Shown here one piece after another: positions 8,948 to 16,779 of a stretch of DNA of 64,000 nucleotides; the first letter of the stretch is position 1, and the number at the start of each line of letters is the position of its first letter. Below the pieces are notes generated by a model. It saw only the letters and a list, made by a program, of their open reading frames with translations, did no database searches and had not been told where the DNA came from. Origin of the DNA: JAMXLG01 sp963818925 (GTDB lineage Bacteria; Vulcanimicrobiota; Vulcanimicrobiia; Vulcanimicrobiales; Vulcanimicrobiaceae); NCBI GenBank assembly GCA_963818925.1, contig CAWFTN010000002.1, positions 71,501 through 135,500 of the forward strand, in the 5' to 3' direction. The position numbers and the translations under genes were made by a program.

Positions 8948-9571
8948 ATGGCAGTTGCAAATCTACTGTACGGTCACGAACCGCAGGTAGAACAAGTAGA
9001 TCAGCTCTATATCGAGACGCGGGACATGCGTCTCCAGGGCTTCCTGCTCTTCCTGATCTCCGACTGCGTCCTCTTCTCGTCGTTCATCTTCGCGTATTTT
9101 TACATGCGCAACAGCGGCCAGGGATGGCCGCCGCCGGGCATCCATCATCTCGACGTTGCGTTCGCAGCAGTGAACTCGGTGATTCTGTTCGGCTCCGGCG
9201 CGACGATGCACTATGCGCTCGAAAACTGGAAGCACGGGCACTTCAATCGCTATGCGCTCCTCATGATCGCAACGATCATCCTCGGCTTGGGCTTCCTCGG
9301 CGGTCAGGCGTACGAATACACGAACCTGATTTATAACGAGCACGTGACGTGGGGCGGCAGCGGCATCTTCGGTGCGTCGTTCTTCACGCTCACCGGCATG
9401 CACGGCTTCCACGTGTCGGTCGGCGTCATCTATCTATTCATCTTGTTATTGCAATCGATTCACGGCGTCTACACGAAGAACAAATACTTCGGCCTGACTG
9501 CAGGCACGCTGTACTGGCACTTCGTCGACGTCATCTGGGTCGTGCTCTTCTCGATCTTCTATCTGGTGTAG
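8948..9571 (+). CDS. ctaE: Cytochrome c oxidase subunit III
   Basis: A 207-residue heme-copper oxidase subunit III-like protein, the five-helix short form normal for bacterial caa3 enzymes. Recognisable parts are LFSSFIFAYFYMRN, WGGSGIFGASFFTLTGMHGF and the C-terminal LYWHFVDVIWVVLFSIFYL, which closely matches family members. It stabilises subunit I during turnover and binds lipid. It starts two bases after the ctaD stop, with AGGAG at 8933-8937, so the three core subunits are one transcript. Confidence 0.95.
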   Translation: MAVANLLYGHEPQVEQVDQLYIETRDMRLQGFLLFLISDCVLFSSFIFAYFYMRNSGQGWPPPGIHHLDVAFAAVNSVILFGSGATMHYALENWKHGHFNRYALLMIATIILGLGFLGGQAYEYTNLIYNEHVTWGGSGIFGASFFTLTGMHGFHVSVGVIYLFILLLQSIHGVYTKNKYFGLTAGTLYWHFVDVIWVVLFSIFYLV

Positions 9572-9580
9572 GGAACGGTT

Positions 9581-9796
9581 ATGAATGCAGTAGGTATCGA
9601 ACACCTCATCGCGATTATCGGCGGAATCATCGTAGCCGTCATATCCGCGATTGCACTGAAGAACGATTGGAAGACGCCGGGCATGGACAACCAGGTCTTC
9701 AAACTGATGCTCTTGCTGTTGTGCGTCGGCGCCGTGATCGCAGTGCTCGCCGGCGTGGGCATCCTCGGAAACTTCCACGAAGGAGCGGCCGCATGA
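9581..9796 (+). CDS. Small two-helix membrane protein in the oxidase operon
   Basis: A 71-residue protein, nine bases after ctaE, with two predicted membrane helices (about residues 8-26 and 38-63) joined by a short polar loop, KNDWKTPGMDNQ. Its position after subunit III is where subunit IV (CtaF/COX4) genes usually lie, but the sequence does not resemble the three-helix CtaF family. It may be a lineage-specific small subunit or assembly factor of the caa3 oxidase; this is inference from position and topology. Its stop overlaps the next start in ATGA, implying coupled translation. Confidence 0.7.
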   Translation: MNAVGIEHLIAIIGGIIVAVISAIALKNDWKTPGMDNQVFKLMLLLLCVGAVIAVLAGVGILGNFHEGAAA

Positions 9797-10023
9797 TCGT
9801 TCATGATAGCGAATACATCGACTTCAACACCGTCCCGAAATCGCGCGGTATCGGCAGAGAAGCCCTTGTGGCGCTCGCCCTGGGCCTCGTCGGCATCTTC
9901 GCCATGGGATTTCTGTCATGCTTTCTCTCCGGTTTCGGCCACCTCTGGCCGTCGCAGAAGACGCTGCGAGCGGACCTCGGCCCCATGCCGACAATCCCAT
10001 CGTCCCAATCGACAACCCGCTGA
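9793..10023 (+). CDS. Small single-helix membrane protein ending the oxidase operon
   Basis: A 76-residue protein starting at ATG 9793 inside the stop of the previous gene. About 24 polar N-terminal residues (VHDSEYIDFNTVPKSR) precede one strong helix, ALVALALGLVGIFAMGFLSC, and a polar tail ending PTIPSSQSTTR. No family recognised. The tight coupling to the oxidase genes suggests a subunit or assembly role. The frame is also open far upstream, but the upstream part is antisense-like and lies within ctaE. Confidence 0.65.
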   Translation: MIVHDSEYIDFNTVPKSRGIGREALVALALGLVGIFAMGFLSCFLSGFGHLWPSQKTLRADLGPMPTIPSSQSTTR

Positions 10024-10025
10024 AC

Positions 10026-10043
10026 CCCAGTGTCATCCTGAGC
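10026..10043. repeat. Truncated copy of the TGTCATCCTGAGC hairpin repeat
   Basis: The 18 bases here (CCAG followed by TGTCATCCTGAGC) match the left arm and left flank of the full repeats at 55501-55721 and the arm of the one at 39257-39311. No right arm follows; the sequence changes to TTATTTTCATAGG. It looks like a decayed element left between the oxidase operon and the sigma factor gene. Confidence 0.5.
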
Positions 10044-10097
10044 TTATTTTCATAGGCCGCAAAACAAAAACGTCGCGCCGTGCATCTATACAGGACG

Positions 10098-10619
10098 ATG
10101 CAAAGAACGAACGCCGCGGCAATCGGGGCGCTGCTCGAAGAGGCCTGGCCGCAAGCCTACCGCATCGCGTGGACGATTCTGCGCGACGCGAACGACGCTC
10201 AGGACGCTGCGCAAGAAGCGTGCGCGCGTGCCTTGCGCGCGCACGAGACGCTTCGCGACGCGAGCGCTTTCCGAACGTGGTTCTATCGCATCGTCGTGAA
10301 TGAAGCGCGCGGGCGCCGGCGACGCTGGCCGCACGAGCCGATGCTCGAGGAACCGCGGGCGCCGTTCGACGCTCCCGACGAACGGATCGACGTCCGGCGT
10401 GCAATCGATCGGCTCGACGAACATGCGCGTCTGAGCGTACTGCTCTTTTACTACGCTCGGCTCTCGACGGCCGAGATTGCGAATGTTTCGGGGACGACGC
10501 CGCTCGCCGTTCGGTTGCGATTGCTCGCCGCCCGTCGCCGATTGCGCCGGTTGCTGGCCCCTTATGATGCCGCTCAGTCTCCCGAAAGGATCGAACGTGA
10601 ACCGCAAGTCGCAAAGTGA
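10098..10619 (+). CDS. ECF-family RNA polymerase sigma factor
   Basis: About 173 residues from ATG 10098; a GTG at 10080 in the same frame would add six residues, and no start has a convincing ribosome site. Region 2 is seen in LRDANDAQDAAQEACARALR and FRTWFYRIVVNEARGRRRR. Region 4 is seen in ARLSVLLFYYARLSTAEIA followed by a helix-turn-helix, VSGTTPLAVRLRLLAARRRL. It directs transcription of a stress or envelope regulon. The downstream gene overlaps its end by 23 bases and encodes a one-helix membrane protein that may be its anti-sigma. The position just after the oxidase operon may mean respiratory or redox control, but this is inference. Confidence 0.85.
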   Translation: MQRTNAAAIGALLEEAWPQAYRIAWTILRDANDAQDAAQEACARALRAHETLRDASAFRTWFYRIVVNEARGRRRRWPHEPMLEEPRAPFDAPDERIDVRRAIDRLDEHARLSVLLFYYARLSTAEIANVSGTTPLAVRLRLLAARRRLRRLLAPYDAAQSPERIEREPQVAK

Positions 10620-11319
10620 TTCGTACGCGGCGCTGGTGCGCACGTACGCGGATGCCATCGCCATTCCGCGATTTGACCGCAGCGCCATCGACCGCCGTCG
10701 GCCGGCCGCGCGCGCCGCGCAGCGTCCCGCGCGGCGTCAGTATGCCTTTGCAGCGGTCGCCGCCATCGCGCTCATCGCGTGGGCGGCGCCGGCAGTACCG
10801 GCGCTCATTGCCGACGTGCAGAGCGCCGTGCAACTCTTTTTGGAACATAACGGCCAGATGATGCCCGCGACGGATCGCATCGTGACGATCGATGAAGCTG
10901 CGAGAGATTTACCGTTCCATGTCGTTCCACCGAACGGCGTTCCGCTCGCAGTGACGCCCACGATTCGCGAGATCTCGGTCGCCGGCGATCCGGCAAGCGC
11001 GCAACTGATGGTGCAGTATTCGTCGAATCTCGCCGGGCCGAAGCCGGGCATGGTTGCGTTGCCGGCACTCACGATCGTCGAGACGTCCGCGTCGGCGCCT
11101 GTCGCAAATCTCATGTTCGCAGCGCATCCGGTTGGCCAGCCGCCGATGGCGAAGCTGGAACAGCCGCGACCGGGAAACGCACCGCGAGGCGCCGTTCAAA
11201 TCAGGGCGCTGACGTCGATGTGGGTCGTGAACGGCACGCGCATCACATTGCTTGGCACGCCGGGGGCTCTCACACAGGCGCAGCTCGACGCAATCCGGCG
11301 CGCGATGGGTGGCCAATAG
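10597..11319 (+). CDS. Possible membrane anti-sigma factor / DUF4367-like extracytoplasmic protein
   Basis: 240 residues from GTG 10597, with Shine-Dalgarno GAAAGGA six bases upstream inside the sigma gene. A polar arginine-rich N-terminus (about 45 residues) precedes one transmembrane helix, YAFAAVAAIALIAWAAPAVP, and a large exported domain with repeated beta-type sequence. LPFHVVPPNGVPLAVTP resembles the start of DUF4367-type domains found in extracytoplasmic parts of regulator proteins. No zinc-binding HxxxCxxC anti-sigma motif is present in the short cytoplasmic part. Gene order and overlap with the sigma factor are the main argument for an anti-sigma or sensor role. Confidence 0.6.
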   Translation: MNRKSQSDSYAALVRTYADAIAIPRFDRSAIDRRRPAARAAQRPARRQYAFAAVAAIALIAWAAPAVPALIADVQSAVQLFLEHNGQMMPATDRIVTIDEAARDLPFHVVPPNGVPLAVTPTIREISVAGDPASAQLMVQYSSNLAGPKPGMVALPALTIVETSASAPVANLMFAAHPVGQPPMAKLEQPRPGNAPRGAVQIRALTSMWVVNGTRITLLGTPGALTQAQLDAIRRAMGGQ

Positions 11320-11352
11320 GACAAACCACGCGCCGGACGCAAGCGTCACGGC

Positions 11353-12735
11353 ATGGCGAGCCGTCGTGCGTTTCTCAGGATCGCGTCGTGCGCTGCGATG
11401 GCGCCGTTCCTCGGCGCCGCGGTGCCGTCGGGCGAAGCCGTCTTTGCCGCGAACGACGTGCGCGCCGATCTCGATGCCATGTGGAGCGCAATGCTCGACG
11501 TCGGCGTCTATCCGTTTCGGACGTCGAATCAAACCGACGTCGAGCGCGGCTACCGGCAAGCGCGTAACGGCATCACGAATTCGATGACGCAGCGCGAAGC
11601 GTGGGTTGCGATTGCGCCCGTCTTCGGCGCACTGAACGACGGACACGTGTCGCTTGCGTTTACGGACGAGCTCAACAACGCAGCGCGCCGCTTTCCGTTG
11701 TGGTTTGCATTGTCCGATCGCGACGACTCGTTGATTCTCGCCGGCGATCGCACCGGTACGATTCCACCGGGAAGCGCGATCGTCTCCGTCGACGGCGTAA
11801 GCGGTTCAACGTTGCGCAGCCTCACGCTCGCGGCGTTCGGCGGTCAAACACGCGCGTTGCATCGCGCGCGCGTGACGATGGCCGGTGCGTGGTCGGCAAT
11901 CGCACTGTTCGGCGATCGCGCGGCGTATACGGTTCGCTACACCAATGAGGGAAAAACTGCCGAAGCGGCTGTTTCATCGGCCGATGTAACCGGCACGGCG
12001 GTCAGTGGTGGTCCGCCGTACACGTACACGACGCTCGCCGCAAATGTCGGCTACATCGACTACCGCTCGTGCGAAGATCTCGAGCGCTTTCATACGTTTC
12101 TCAACGCGACGTTCCAGGCCATTAAATCTAGTCCGGTGCGCGCGCTGGTGATCGATATTCGCCAAAACGGCGGGGGCGACAGCGCGCTGAACGATTTGTT
12201 ATGGACATACGTCTCGAATAAGCCGTTCAAACAATACGGCGGTACGATTGAGAAGTCGTGCGCGCGTTTGAAGTCAGCGTACGGTAAGGACCGCTACGTT
12301 CAAATCTACGGCGATGACGCGTGGAACGCAGCGGACGGATCAATCCTGCAATTCGGTATGAGTCCCGTCGACGATCTCGTCATGCCGCAGCCGCAACCGT
12401 TGCGATATCGCGGCCCCGTCTATCTGCTCACGTCAACGCACACATTCTCCTCCGCGATGTCGTGCGCGCTCGCCGCGAAAGACTACGGCCTCGCGACGAT
12501 CGTCGGCGAAGAGACCGGCGAGCCGGTGAACTCCACGGGCGAGATTTATGAATTCATCGCACCGGCGACGAAACTGCGGGTCTATCTCACCACGAAATAC
12601 TTTGTCGCACCCAAGCCGCATCCGGACGGTCAAGGCGTCGTTCCCGACGTGGCCGTCGCAACGCAGCCGCAGGACCGCGCGGCGGGTCGCGACGCTGTGC
12701 TGGATAAGGCTCTTGCGCTCGCCGCTACGGCGTGA
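11353..12735 (+). CDS. S41-family (C-terminal processing-like) serine peptidase
   Basis: 460 residues with an N-terminal Tat-like signal (MASRRAFLRIASCAAMAPFLG), so probably exported. The body contains GHVSLAF, the DIRQNGGGDSALNDLL segment and the catalytic-serine region LLTSTHTFSSAMSCALAAKD, followed by GLATIVGEETGEPVN, all typical of tail-specific/S41 proteases. The gene follows the possible anti-sigma gene by 33 bases on the same strand and may be co-transcribed, which would be consistent with envelope stress proteolysis. No clear PDZ domain is seen. The substrate is unknown. Confidence 0.8.
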   Translation: MASRRAFLRIASCAAMAPFLGAAVPSGEAVFAANDVRADLDAMWSAMLDVGVYPFRTSNQTDVERGYRQARNGITNSMTQREAWVAIAPVFGALNDGHVSLAFTDELNNAARRFPLWFALSDRDDSLILAGDRTGTIPPGSAIVSVDGVSGSTLRSLTLAAFGGQTRALHRARVTMAGAWSAIALFGDRAAYTVRYTNEGKTAEAAVSSADVTGTAVSGGPPYTYTTLAANVGYIDYRSCEDLERFHTFLNATFQAIKSSPVRALVIDIRQNGGGDSALNDLLWTYVSNKPFKQYGGTIEKSCARLKSAYGKDRYVQIYGDDAWNAADGSILQFGMSPVDDLVMPQPQPLRYRGPVYLLTSTHTFSSAMSCALAAKDYGLATIVGEETGEPVNSTGEIYEFIAPATKLRVYLTTKYFVAPKPHPDGQGVVPDVAVATQPQDRAAGRDAVLDKALALAATA

Positions 12736-12743
12736 TAACAACG

Positions 12744-13334
12744 CTATTGCGGATGATCGCCCTTGCGTGGTGCGATGCCGATGGCGAGGACGGGAATTTC
12801 GTCGGGAATGAGCCCCGTTGATTTTCCGTCGATCTTATGGATGCCGGCGTATTCCGAGAATTCCACCATCGCGGGAATCGTGACGTCCGGCAGTTCTTTC
12901 TTGCCGTAACACTCCCACTCGCATGCGACCGATTCGTCTTCGAAGAGCGTCGCCACGTAGCCGCTTCCGTCGATCTCCGAGCTCGTATCTTTTTTGCGAT
13001 AGCGGACGTAGCCGTCGACGATATAGATTGGCCTGAACGTCTGCACGTACGCTGCAAACGGCGCGACGAGCACGGCGACGAAGTACCCGAGAAATACGAT
13101 TGCTCCCAAACCAAAGATCCACGCGATCTTGATCAAATCCCGATCGGCCGCAACATGTTGCGCTCGATAGACGATACCGACCGTCAAGAAGACCATGAAC
13201 ACCAGCCCGAGTAGCGGCTCGACCGCAATTGCGAATCGTCCGGTAAGGCCGCGCCACACGATCAGACGTTCGCGTTCGGTCCATGGACGTTGTGCGAGTT
13301 GGCGCGTACGCCGGTCAAACAGTCGCTGTTTCAT
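12744..13334 (-). CDS. Two-helix membrane protein of unknown function
   Basis: A 196-residue protein with two adjacent hydrophobic helices, AVEPLLGLVFMVFLTVGIVY and IAWIFGLGAIVFLGYFVAVL, then a soluble C-terminal domain rich in charged and aromatic residues (RPIYIVDGYVRYRKKDTSSE). The layout resembles small membrane proteins with a cytoplasmic PH-like beta domain, but no family is recognised with confidence. It ends eight bases from the convergent S41 peptidase gene, and its start overlaps the end of the AidB-like gene by 20 bases, so translation after that gene is likely coupled. Confidence 0.65.
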   Translation of the reverse strand: MKQRLFDRRTRQLAQRPWTERERLIVWRGLTGRFAIAVEPLLGLVFMVFLTVGIVYRAQHVAADRDLIKIAWIFGLGAIVFLGYFVAVLVAPFAAYVQTFRPIYIVDGYVRYRKKDTSSEIDGSGYVATLFEDESVACEWECYGKKELPDVTIPAMVEFSEYAGIHKIDGKSTGLIPDEIPVLAIGIAPRKGDHPQ

Positions 13335-14961
13335 GTGCGATAGGAGCCGCGCGTTGGACGATTCCTTTCAGAGCGGTCTTAATGGGTAGCGTACCCAGCG
13401 TTTGCCGCGAGTCTCCTGAGACCCGGCTGGCAATGAAGCCGTCGCTCACGTAGTTTGGAGCGTGCTGCAACAATAACGATGCTTGCCACAACACCGCCAT
13501 CCGTTCAACAAGCGAGCGAGCGCGCCATTCCATGCTGTCGCGATCGTGCAGATCCGCATCCAGTGATCGAACGGCTTCCGCGATCCGGCGATCTTCGAGC
13601 GCCGGCGTCAGCTCGATGCGCAGCGCTTCGACCGCTTCAGGTTGCTTCTGAACGATGCGCAGCACGTCGAGTGCGTTGATGTTGCCCGAACCTTCCCAAA
13701 TCGAATTTAGCGGCGCTTCACGATAGAGGCGCGGCATGATCGACTCTTCGACATACCCGTTTCCGCCGAGACATTCGAGCGCTTCGGCGGTCGCCATCGG
13801 TGCGCGTTTACACACGTAGTATTTGCCGACGGCGGTGCCGATGCGCTTGAGGGCCGCGGCGTGCGGATTGTGCGATGCTTCATCGACGGCGCGCGCGAGA
13901 CGAAGCATCAAGAGCGTCGCCGCTTCCGATTCCAGCGCCAGATCGGCGAGCACGTTTTGCATCAACACGTGATCGACGAGCCGCGCGCCGAAGGCGCGGC
14001 GGTACGTTGCATGATGAATTGCTTGCGCGAGCGATTGGCGCTGCAATGCAGCGGACCCGATGATGCAGTCCAGCCGCGTTTGGTTGACCATCTCGACGAT
14101 CGTGTTGACGCCGCGGCCCTCTTCACCGACGAGCCACGCGAGGGTGCCGTTGAGCTCGATTTCGCTCGATGCGTTACTGCGATTGCCGAGTTTGTCTTTC
14201 AGCCGTTGGATTGCGAACGGGTTGCGCGAACCGTCGGGAAGCACGCGCGGCACGAAAAAGCACGAGAGGCCGCCGTCCGCTTGCGCCAGCACGAGAAACG
14301 CATCGCTCATCGGTGCGGAGCAGAACCACTTGTGTCCGTTCAGGAGATATGCGTCGTCGACCGGGGTGCGAGTTGCGCGCGTCTGATTGGCCCGTACGTC
14401 GCTTCCGCCTTGCTTCTCGGTCATGCCCATGCCGCAAATCGCGCTCGTCTTTTCCGCAATCGGGATGAGGCGCGGGTCATAGGTGCGCGCCGCAAACTTC
14501 GGCATCCATTCGTTTGCGATCGCTTCATTGTGTCGCAGCGCCGGCACGGCAGCGTACGTCATGGAGATCGGACAGCCGTGCCCGCCTTCGACTTGCGACC
14601 AAACGAAGAATTTCGCCGCGCGCCGGACGTGCGCGTGGGGCAACGGGTCCAGCCACGGCGCCGCATGCAATCCGCGCGCGGCCGCGGTCGCCATGAGCAC
14701 GTGCCACGACGGATGAAAGCGCACCTCGTCGATTCGATTGCCGTACCGATCGTGCGTGTGCAACTGCGGGGGGTTCTCGTTCGCATCGAACCCGAGCGCA
14801 ATGACGTCCGGTTTTCCGGCAAGTTCGCCGAGCTCAGCAAGCTCCGTAACGTCCAAACCGCGCGTCTCGCGCTCCACGCCTTCGCGTAAGGCGCGATCGC
14901 TCAGAAAGACGTTATAGTCTTGGAGCGGTGGCGGCTGATTCGTAACGGCATGATTCGGCAT
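13315..14961 (-). CDS. AidB-like acyl-CoA dehydrogenase family flavoprotein
   Basis: 548 residues, the AidB length rather than the roughly 380 of common acyl-CoA dehydrogenases. The N-terminal extension (NQPPPLQDYNVFLSDRALRE) matches the AidB opening N-Q-x-P-x-L-x-x-Y-N. GMGMTEKQGGSDVRANQT and LNGHKWFCSAPMSDAFLVLA mark the flavin and substrate region, and LECLGGNGYVEESIMPRLYR the C-terminal FAD contact. E. coli AidB is induced by alkylating agents and binds DNA; many homologues may simply be acyl-CoA oxidising enzymes. No ada-like regulator is nearby. The family call is sure, the role is not. Confidence 0.9.
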   Translation of the reverse strand: MPNHAVTNQPPPLQDYNVFLSDRALREGVERETRGLDVTELAELGELAGKPDVIALGFDANENPPQLHTHDRYGNRIDEVRFHPSWHVLMATAAARGLHAAPWLDPLPHAHVRRAAKFFVWSQVEGGHGCPISMTYAAVPALRHNEAIANEWMPKFAARTYDPRLIPIAEKTSAICGMGMTEKQGGSDVRANQTRATRTPVDDAYLLNGHKWFCSAPMSDAFLVLAQADGGLSCFFVPRVLPDGSRNPFAIQRLKDKLGNRSNASSEIELNGTLAWLVGEEGRGVNTIVEMVNQTRLDCIIGSAALQRQSLAQAIHHATYRRAFGARLVDHVLMQNVLADLALESEAATLLMLRLARAVDEASHNPHAAALKRIGTAVGKYYVCKRAPMATAEALECLGGNGYVEESIMPRLYREAPLNSIWEGSGNINALDVLRIVQKQPEAVEALRIELTPALEDRRIAEAVRSLDADLHDRDSMEWRARSLVERMAVLWQASLLLQHAPNYVSDGFIASRVSGDSRQTLGTLPIKTALKGIVQRAAPIAHETATV

Positions 14962-15007
14962 CGCCTATGTATTGTACGGCGTAAGGCGATTGCTTTCTCA
15001 AAGCAAG

Positions 15008-15313
15008 TCAACCAGGCGAGGCCGAGATGAACGGCTCCCCGCCGCGCGGGAGGTGGTCGCGCAAGTGGACGACGCTGCGCGGGCCGTGTTTTCGTACCAA
15101 CGAGTTCGCGCACACATCATGATGCACGATCGTCAGGAGTCGCGAGAGTTCCACGTCGGCTTGCCGTTCCTCAGCGCCGAAGGCATCGAAGACGTTTACG
15201 CTCGCAATCGATCGCTTTGCGCGCAGTGCGGCGAGAATCACATCGACGCTCCTCGCATTCGTGCAAAACGATGCGGTATCCAAGATCACCGTATACGTTC
15301 CCGGCGAAATCAT
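15008..15313 (-). CDS. Small protein of unknown function
   Basis: 101 residues if started at ATG 15311-15313 (MISPGTYTVILDTASFCTN); the frame stays open upstream to 15379. The sequence looks like a mixed alpha/beta soluble protein (VDVILAALRAKRSIASVNVF, ELSRLLTIVHHDVCANSLV) with three cysteines and no signal or membrane segment. Not recognised. It lies 46 bases upstream of the AidB-like gene on the same strand and could be its leader cistron. Length and even composition support a real gene, but only moderately. Confidence 0.4.
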   Translation of the reverse strand: MISPGTYTVILDTASFCTNARSVDVILAALRAKRSIASVNVFDAFGAEERQADVELSRLLTIVHHDVCANSLVRKHGPRSVVHLRDHLPRGGEPFISASPG

Positions 15314-15405
15314 AATGCCCGTTACTCTCGGCTGCGCCGGTGGTCTCCCTTGCGAACAAGGTGTGCACGCCCCACGCAATTCTGTGGATAGGCTGTCGAT
15401 AAGGG

Positions 15406-16779
15406 TTATGCGGCTTCTTCGAGGGGGACGCGCCGCTCGTCACGCCGCGATTTCAGCAGCGACGAGATAATCAGTGCGATGAGTGCGACGCCGCAGAAGC
15501 AGAAATACGCATCCTGATAGCCCTGCAGCTCGTTCGTTGCAAGGCCGATCACGCCGCCGGCAAGTGAACCGCCGAGAATCTGTCCGACAATCAACGCTTG
15601 ACTGAGCAGGCCGACCGCCGTGCCGCGCGTGCGTTCGCCGGTTTCATTCGTGACGATGTAACGCGTCGGTGCACCGAGCAATGCGCCGAAACCGCACCCG
15701 GCGACGACCATCGAAAGCAAGGTGAGCGGCAGCGAACGGAATCCGAGCGCGAAAATTGCAAGCCCGATCTCCGTGAACAACGTTCCGAGCAGCAACACGT
15801 TGCGGCTTCCGATGCGGTCCAGCGCGCGTCCCGAAGCGGGAATGACGAGCACGAACATGATTGCGCCGAGCGCTGCGATCAACCCGGCCGCCGCATACGA
15901 CAAGCCTTGCGCGCCGACGAGCACGGTCGGGATGAAGAAGAGCGAACCCTCGAGCACGCCGATCGCGATTTCGAGGATGTAGGTCTTGATGAGTTGCGGG
16001 CTCGTCACGACGGATGCCGGTACGATCGGGTTGAGTGCGCGGCGCTCCCACAGTGAAAATGCCACGAGCACGACGACACCGAGAAGCGCCGTGATCCCGC
16101 GCGCCGTGGTGAGGCCGTCCATTAGCAGCAACAACCCGACGCACAACAACGTCAATCCGCCCACGTCGAGCGGACCGCGAACGTTCGGCGCGTTCTTCGG
16201 TACGTAACGGCGCGCAAGCCATAACACGATTGCGGCCAGCGGAAAGTTAAATGCGAAGATCCATCGCCACGAGACGAAATGCGTGACGAGTCCACCGAAT
16301 GTCGGACCGATCACCGCGGCAAGGCCCCATGTCGCCGCAACTAAGCCGAGTGCCGCGCCGCGCCGTTCTTTCGGAACGACGTCGCCGATTGCGGCCGTTG
16401 CGACGGGAAAGATGCCGCCCGCCCCGAGTGCTTGCAACGCGCGCGCGAGGAGAAAGATGGGATAACTCGGCGCAATGACGGCGATGACGCTGCCGAGCGC
16501 AAAAAGCGACACGCAACTGATGTAAACGCGGCGACGTCCGTAGCGGTCGGCGAGCGTGCTCGCGACGGCGATTGACGCGACGTTGACGAGCAAATAGAGC
16601 GTGAATATCCATGCGAGATCGCCGGTTGGAACGCCGAAGTCGCGGCCGAGTGCAGGAAGCGCCGGCGAGAGAACACCGAGATCGAGTGCGCCGGCGAAAA
16701 CGCCGAGCGCCAGGGTTAGCAGTAGCGGAATCGCCGAGCGATCGAGCTCGTGTCCCGCTACCGCGCGAGTATCACGCAA
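15406..16779 (-). CDS. Major facilitator superfamily transporter (DHA2/EmrB-like)
   Basis: 457 residues with twelve or more hydrophobic segments. The loop motif LADRYGRRRVYISCVSLFALG is the MFS motif A between helices 2 and 3, and LVAATWGLAAVIGPTFGGLV fits motif C of drug:proton antiporters in helix 5. Start is TTG 16779, overlapping the ctaB stop by eight bases, so it is translated together with the heme A genes. Substrate unknown; either drug export or transport of a heme-pathway compound is possible. The C-terminus is polar (RRDERRVPLEEAA). Confidence 0.85.
   Translation of the reverse strand: MRDTRAVAGHELDRSAIPLLLTLALGVFAGALDLGVLSPALPALGRDFGVPTGDLAWIFTLYLLVNVASIAVASTLADRYGRRRVYISCVSLFALGSVIAVIAPSYPIFLLARALQALGAGGIFPVATAAIGDVVPKERRGAALGLVAATWGLAAVIGPTFGGLVTHFVSWRWIFAFNFPLAAIVLWLARRYVPKNAPNVRGPLDVGGLTLLCVGLLLLMDGLTTARGITALLGVVVLVAFSLWERRALNPIVPASVVTSPQLIKTYILEIAIGVLEGSLFFIPTVLVGAQGLSYAAAGLIAALGAIMFVLVIPASGRALDRIGSRNVLLLGTLFTEIGLAIFALGFRSLPLTLLSMVVAGCGFGALLGAPTRYIVTNETGERTRGTAVGLLSQALIVGQILGGSLAGGVIGLATNELQGYQDAYFCFCGVALIALIISSLLKSRRDERRVPLEEAA

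Noticed and set aside
15383..15402. Two DnaA-box-like nonamers, TGTGGATAG and TGTCGATAA, two bases apart
   Set aside because: Each has a mismatch to TGTGGATAA, there are only two, and no dnaA, dnaN or AT-rich unwinding region is near; an origin is not supported.
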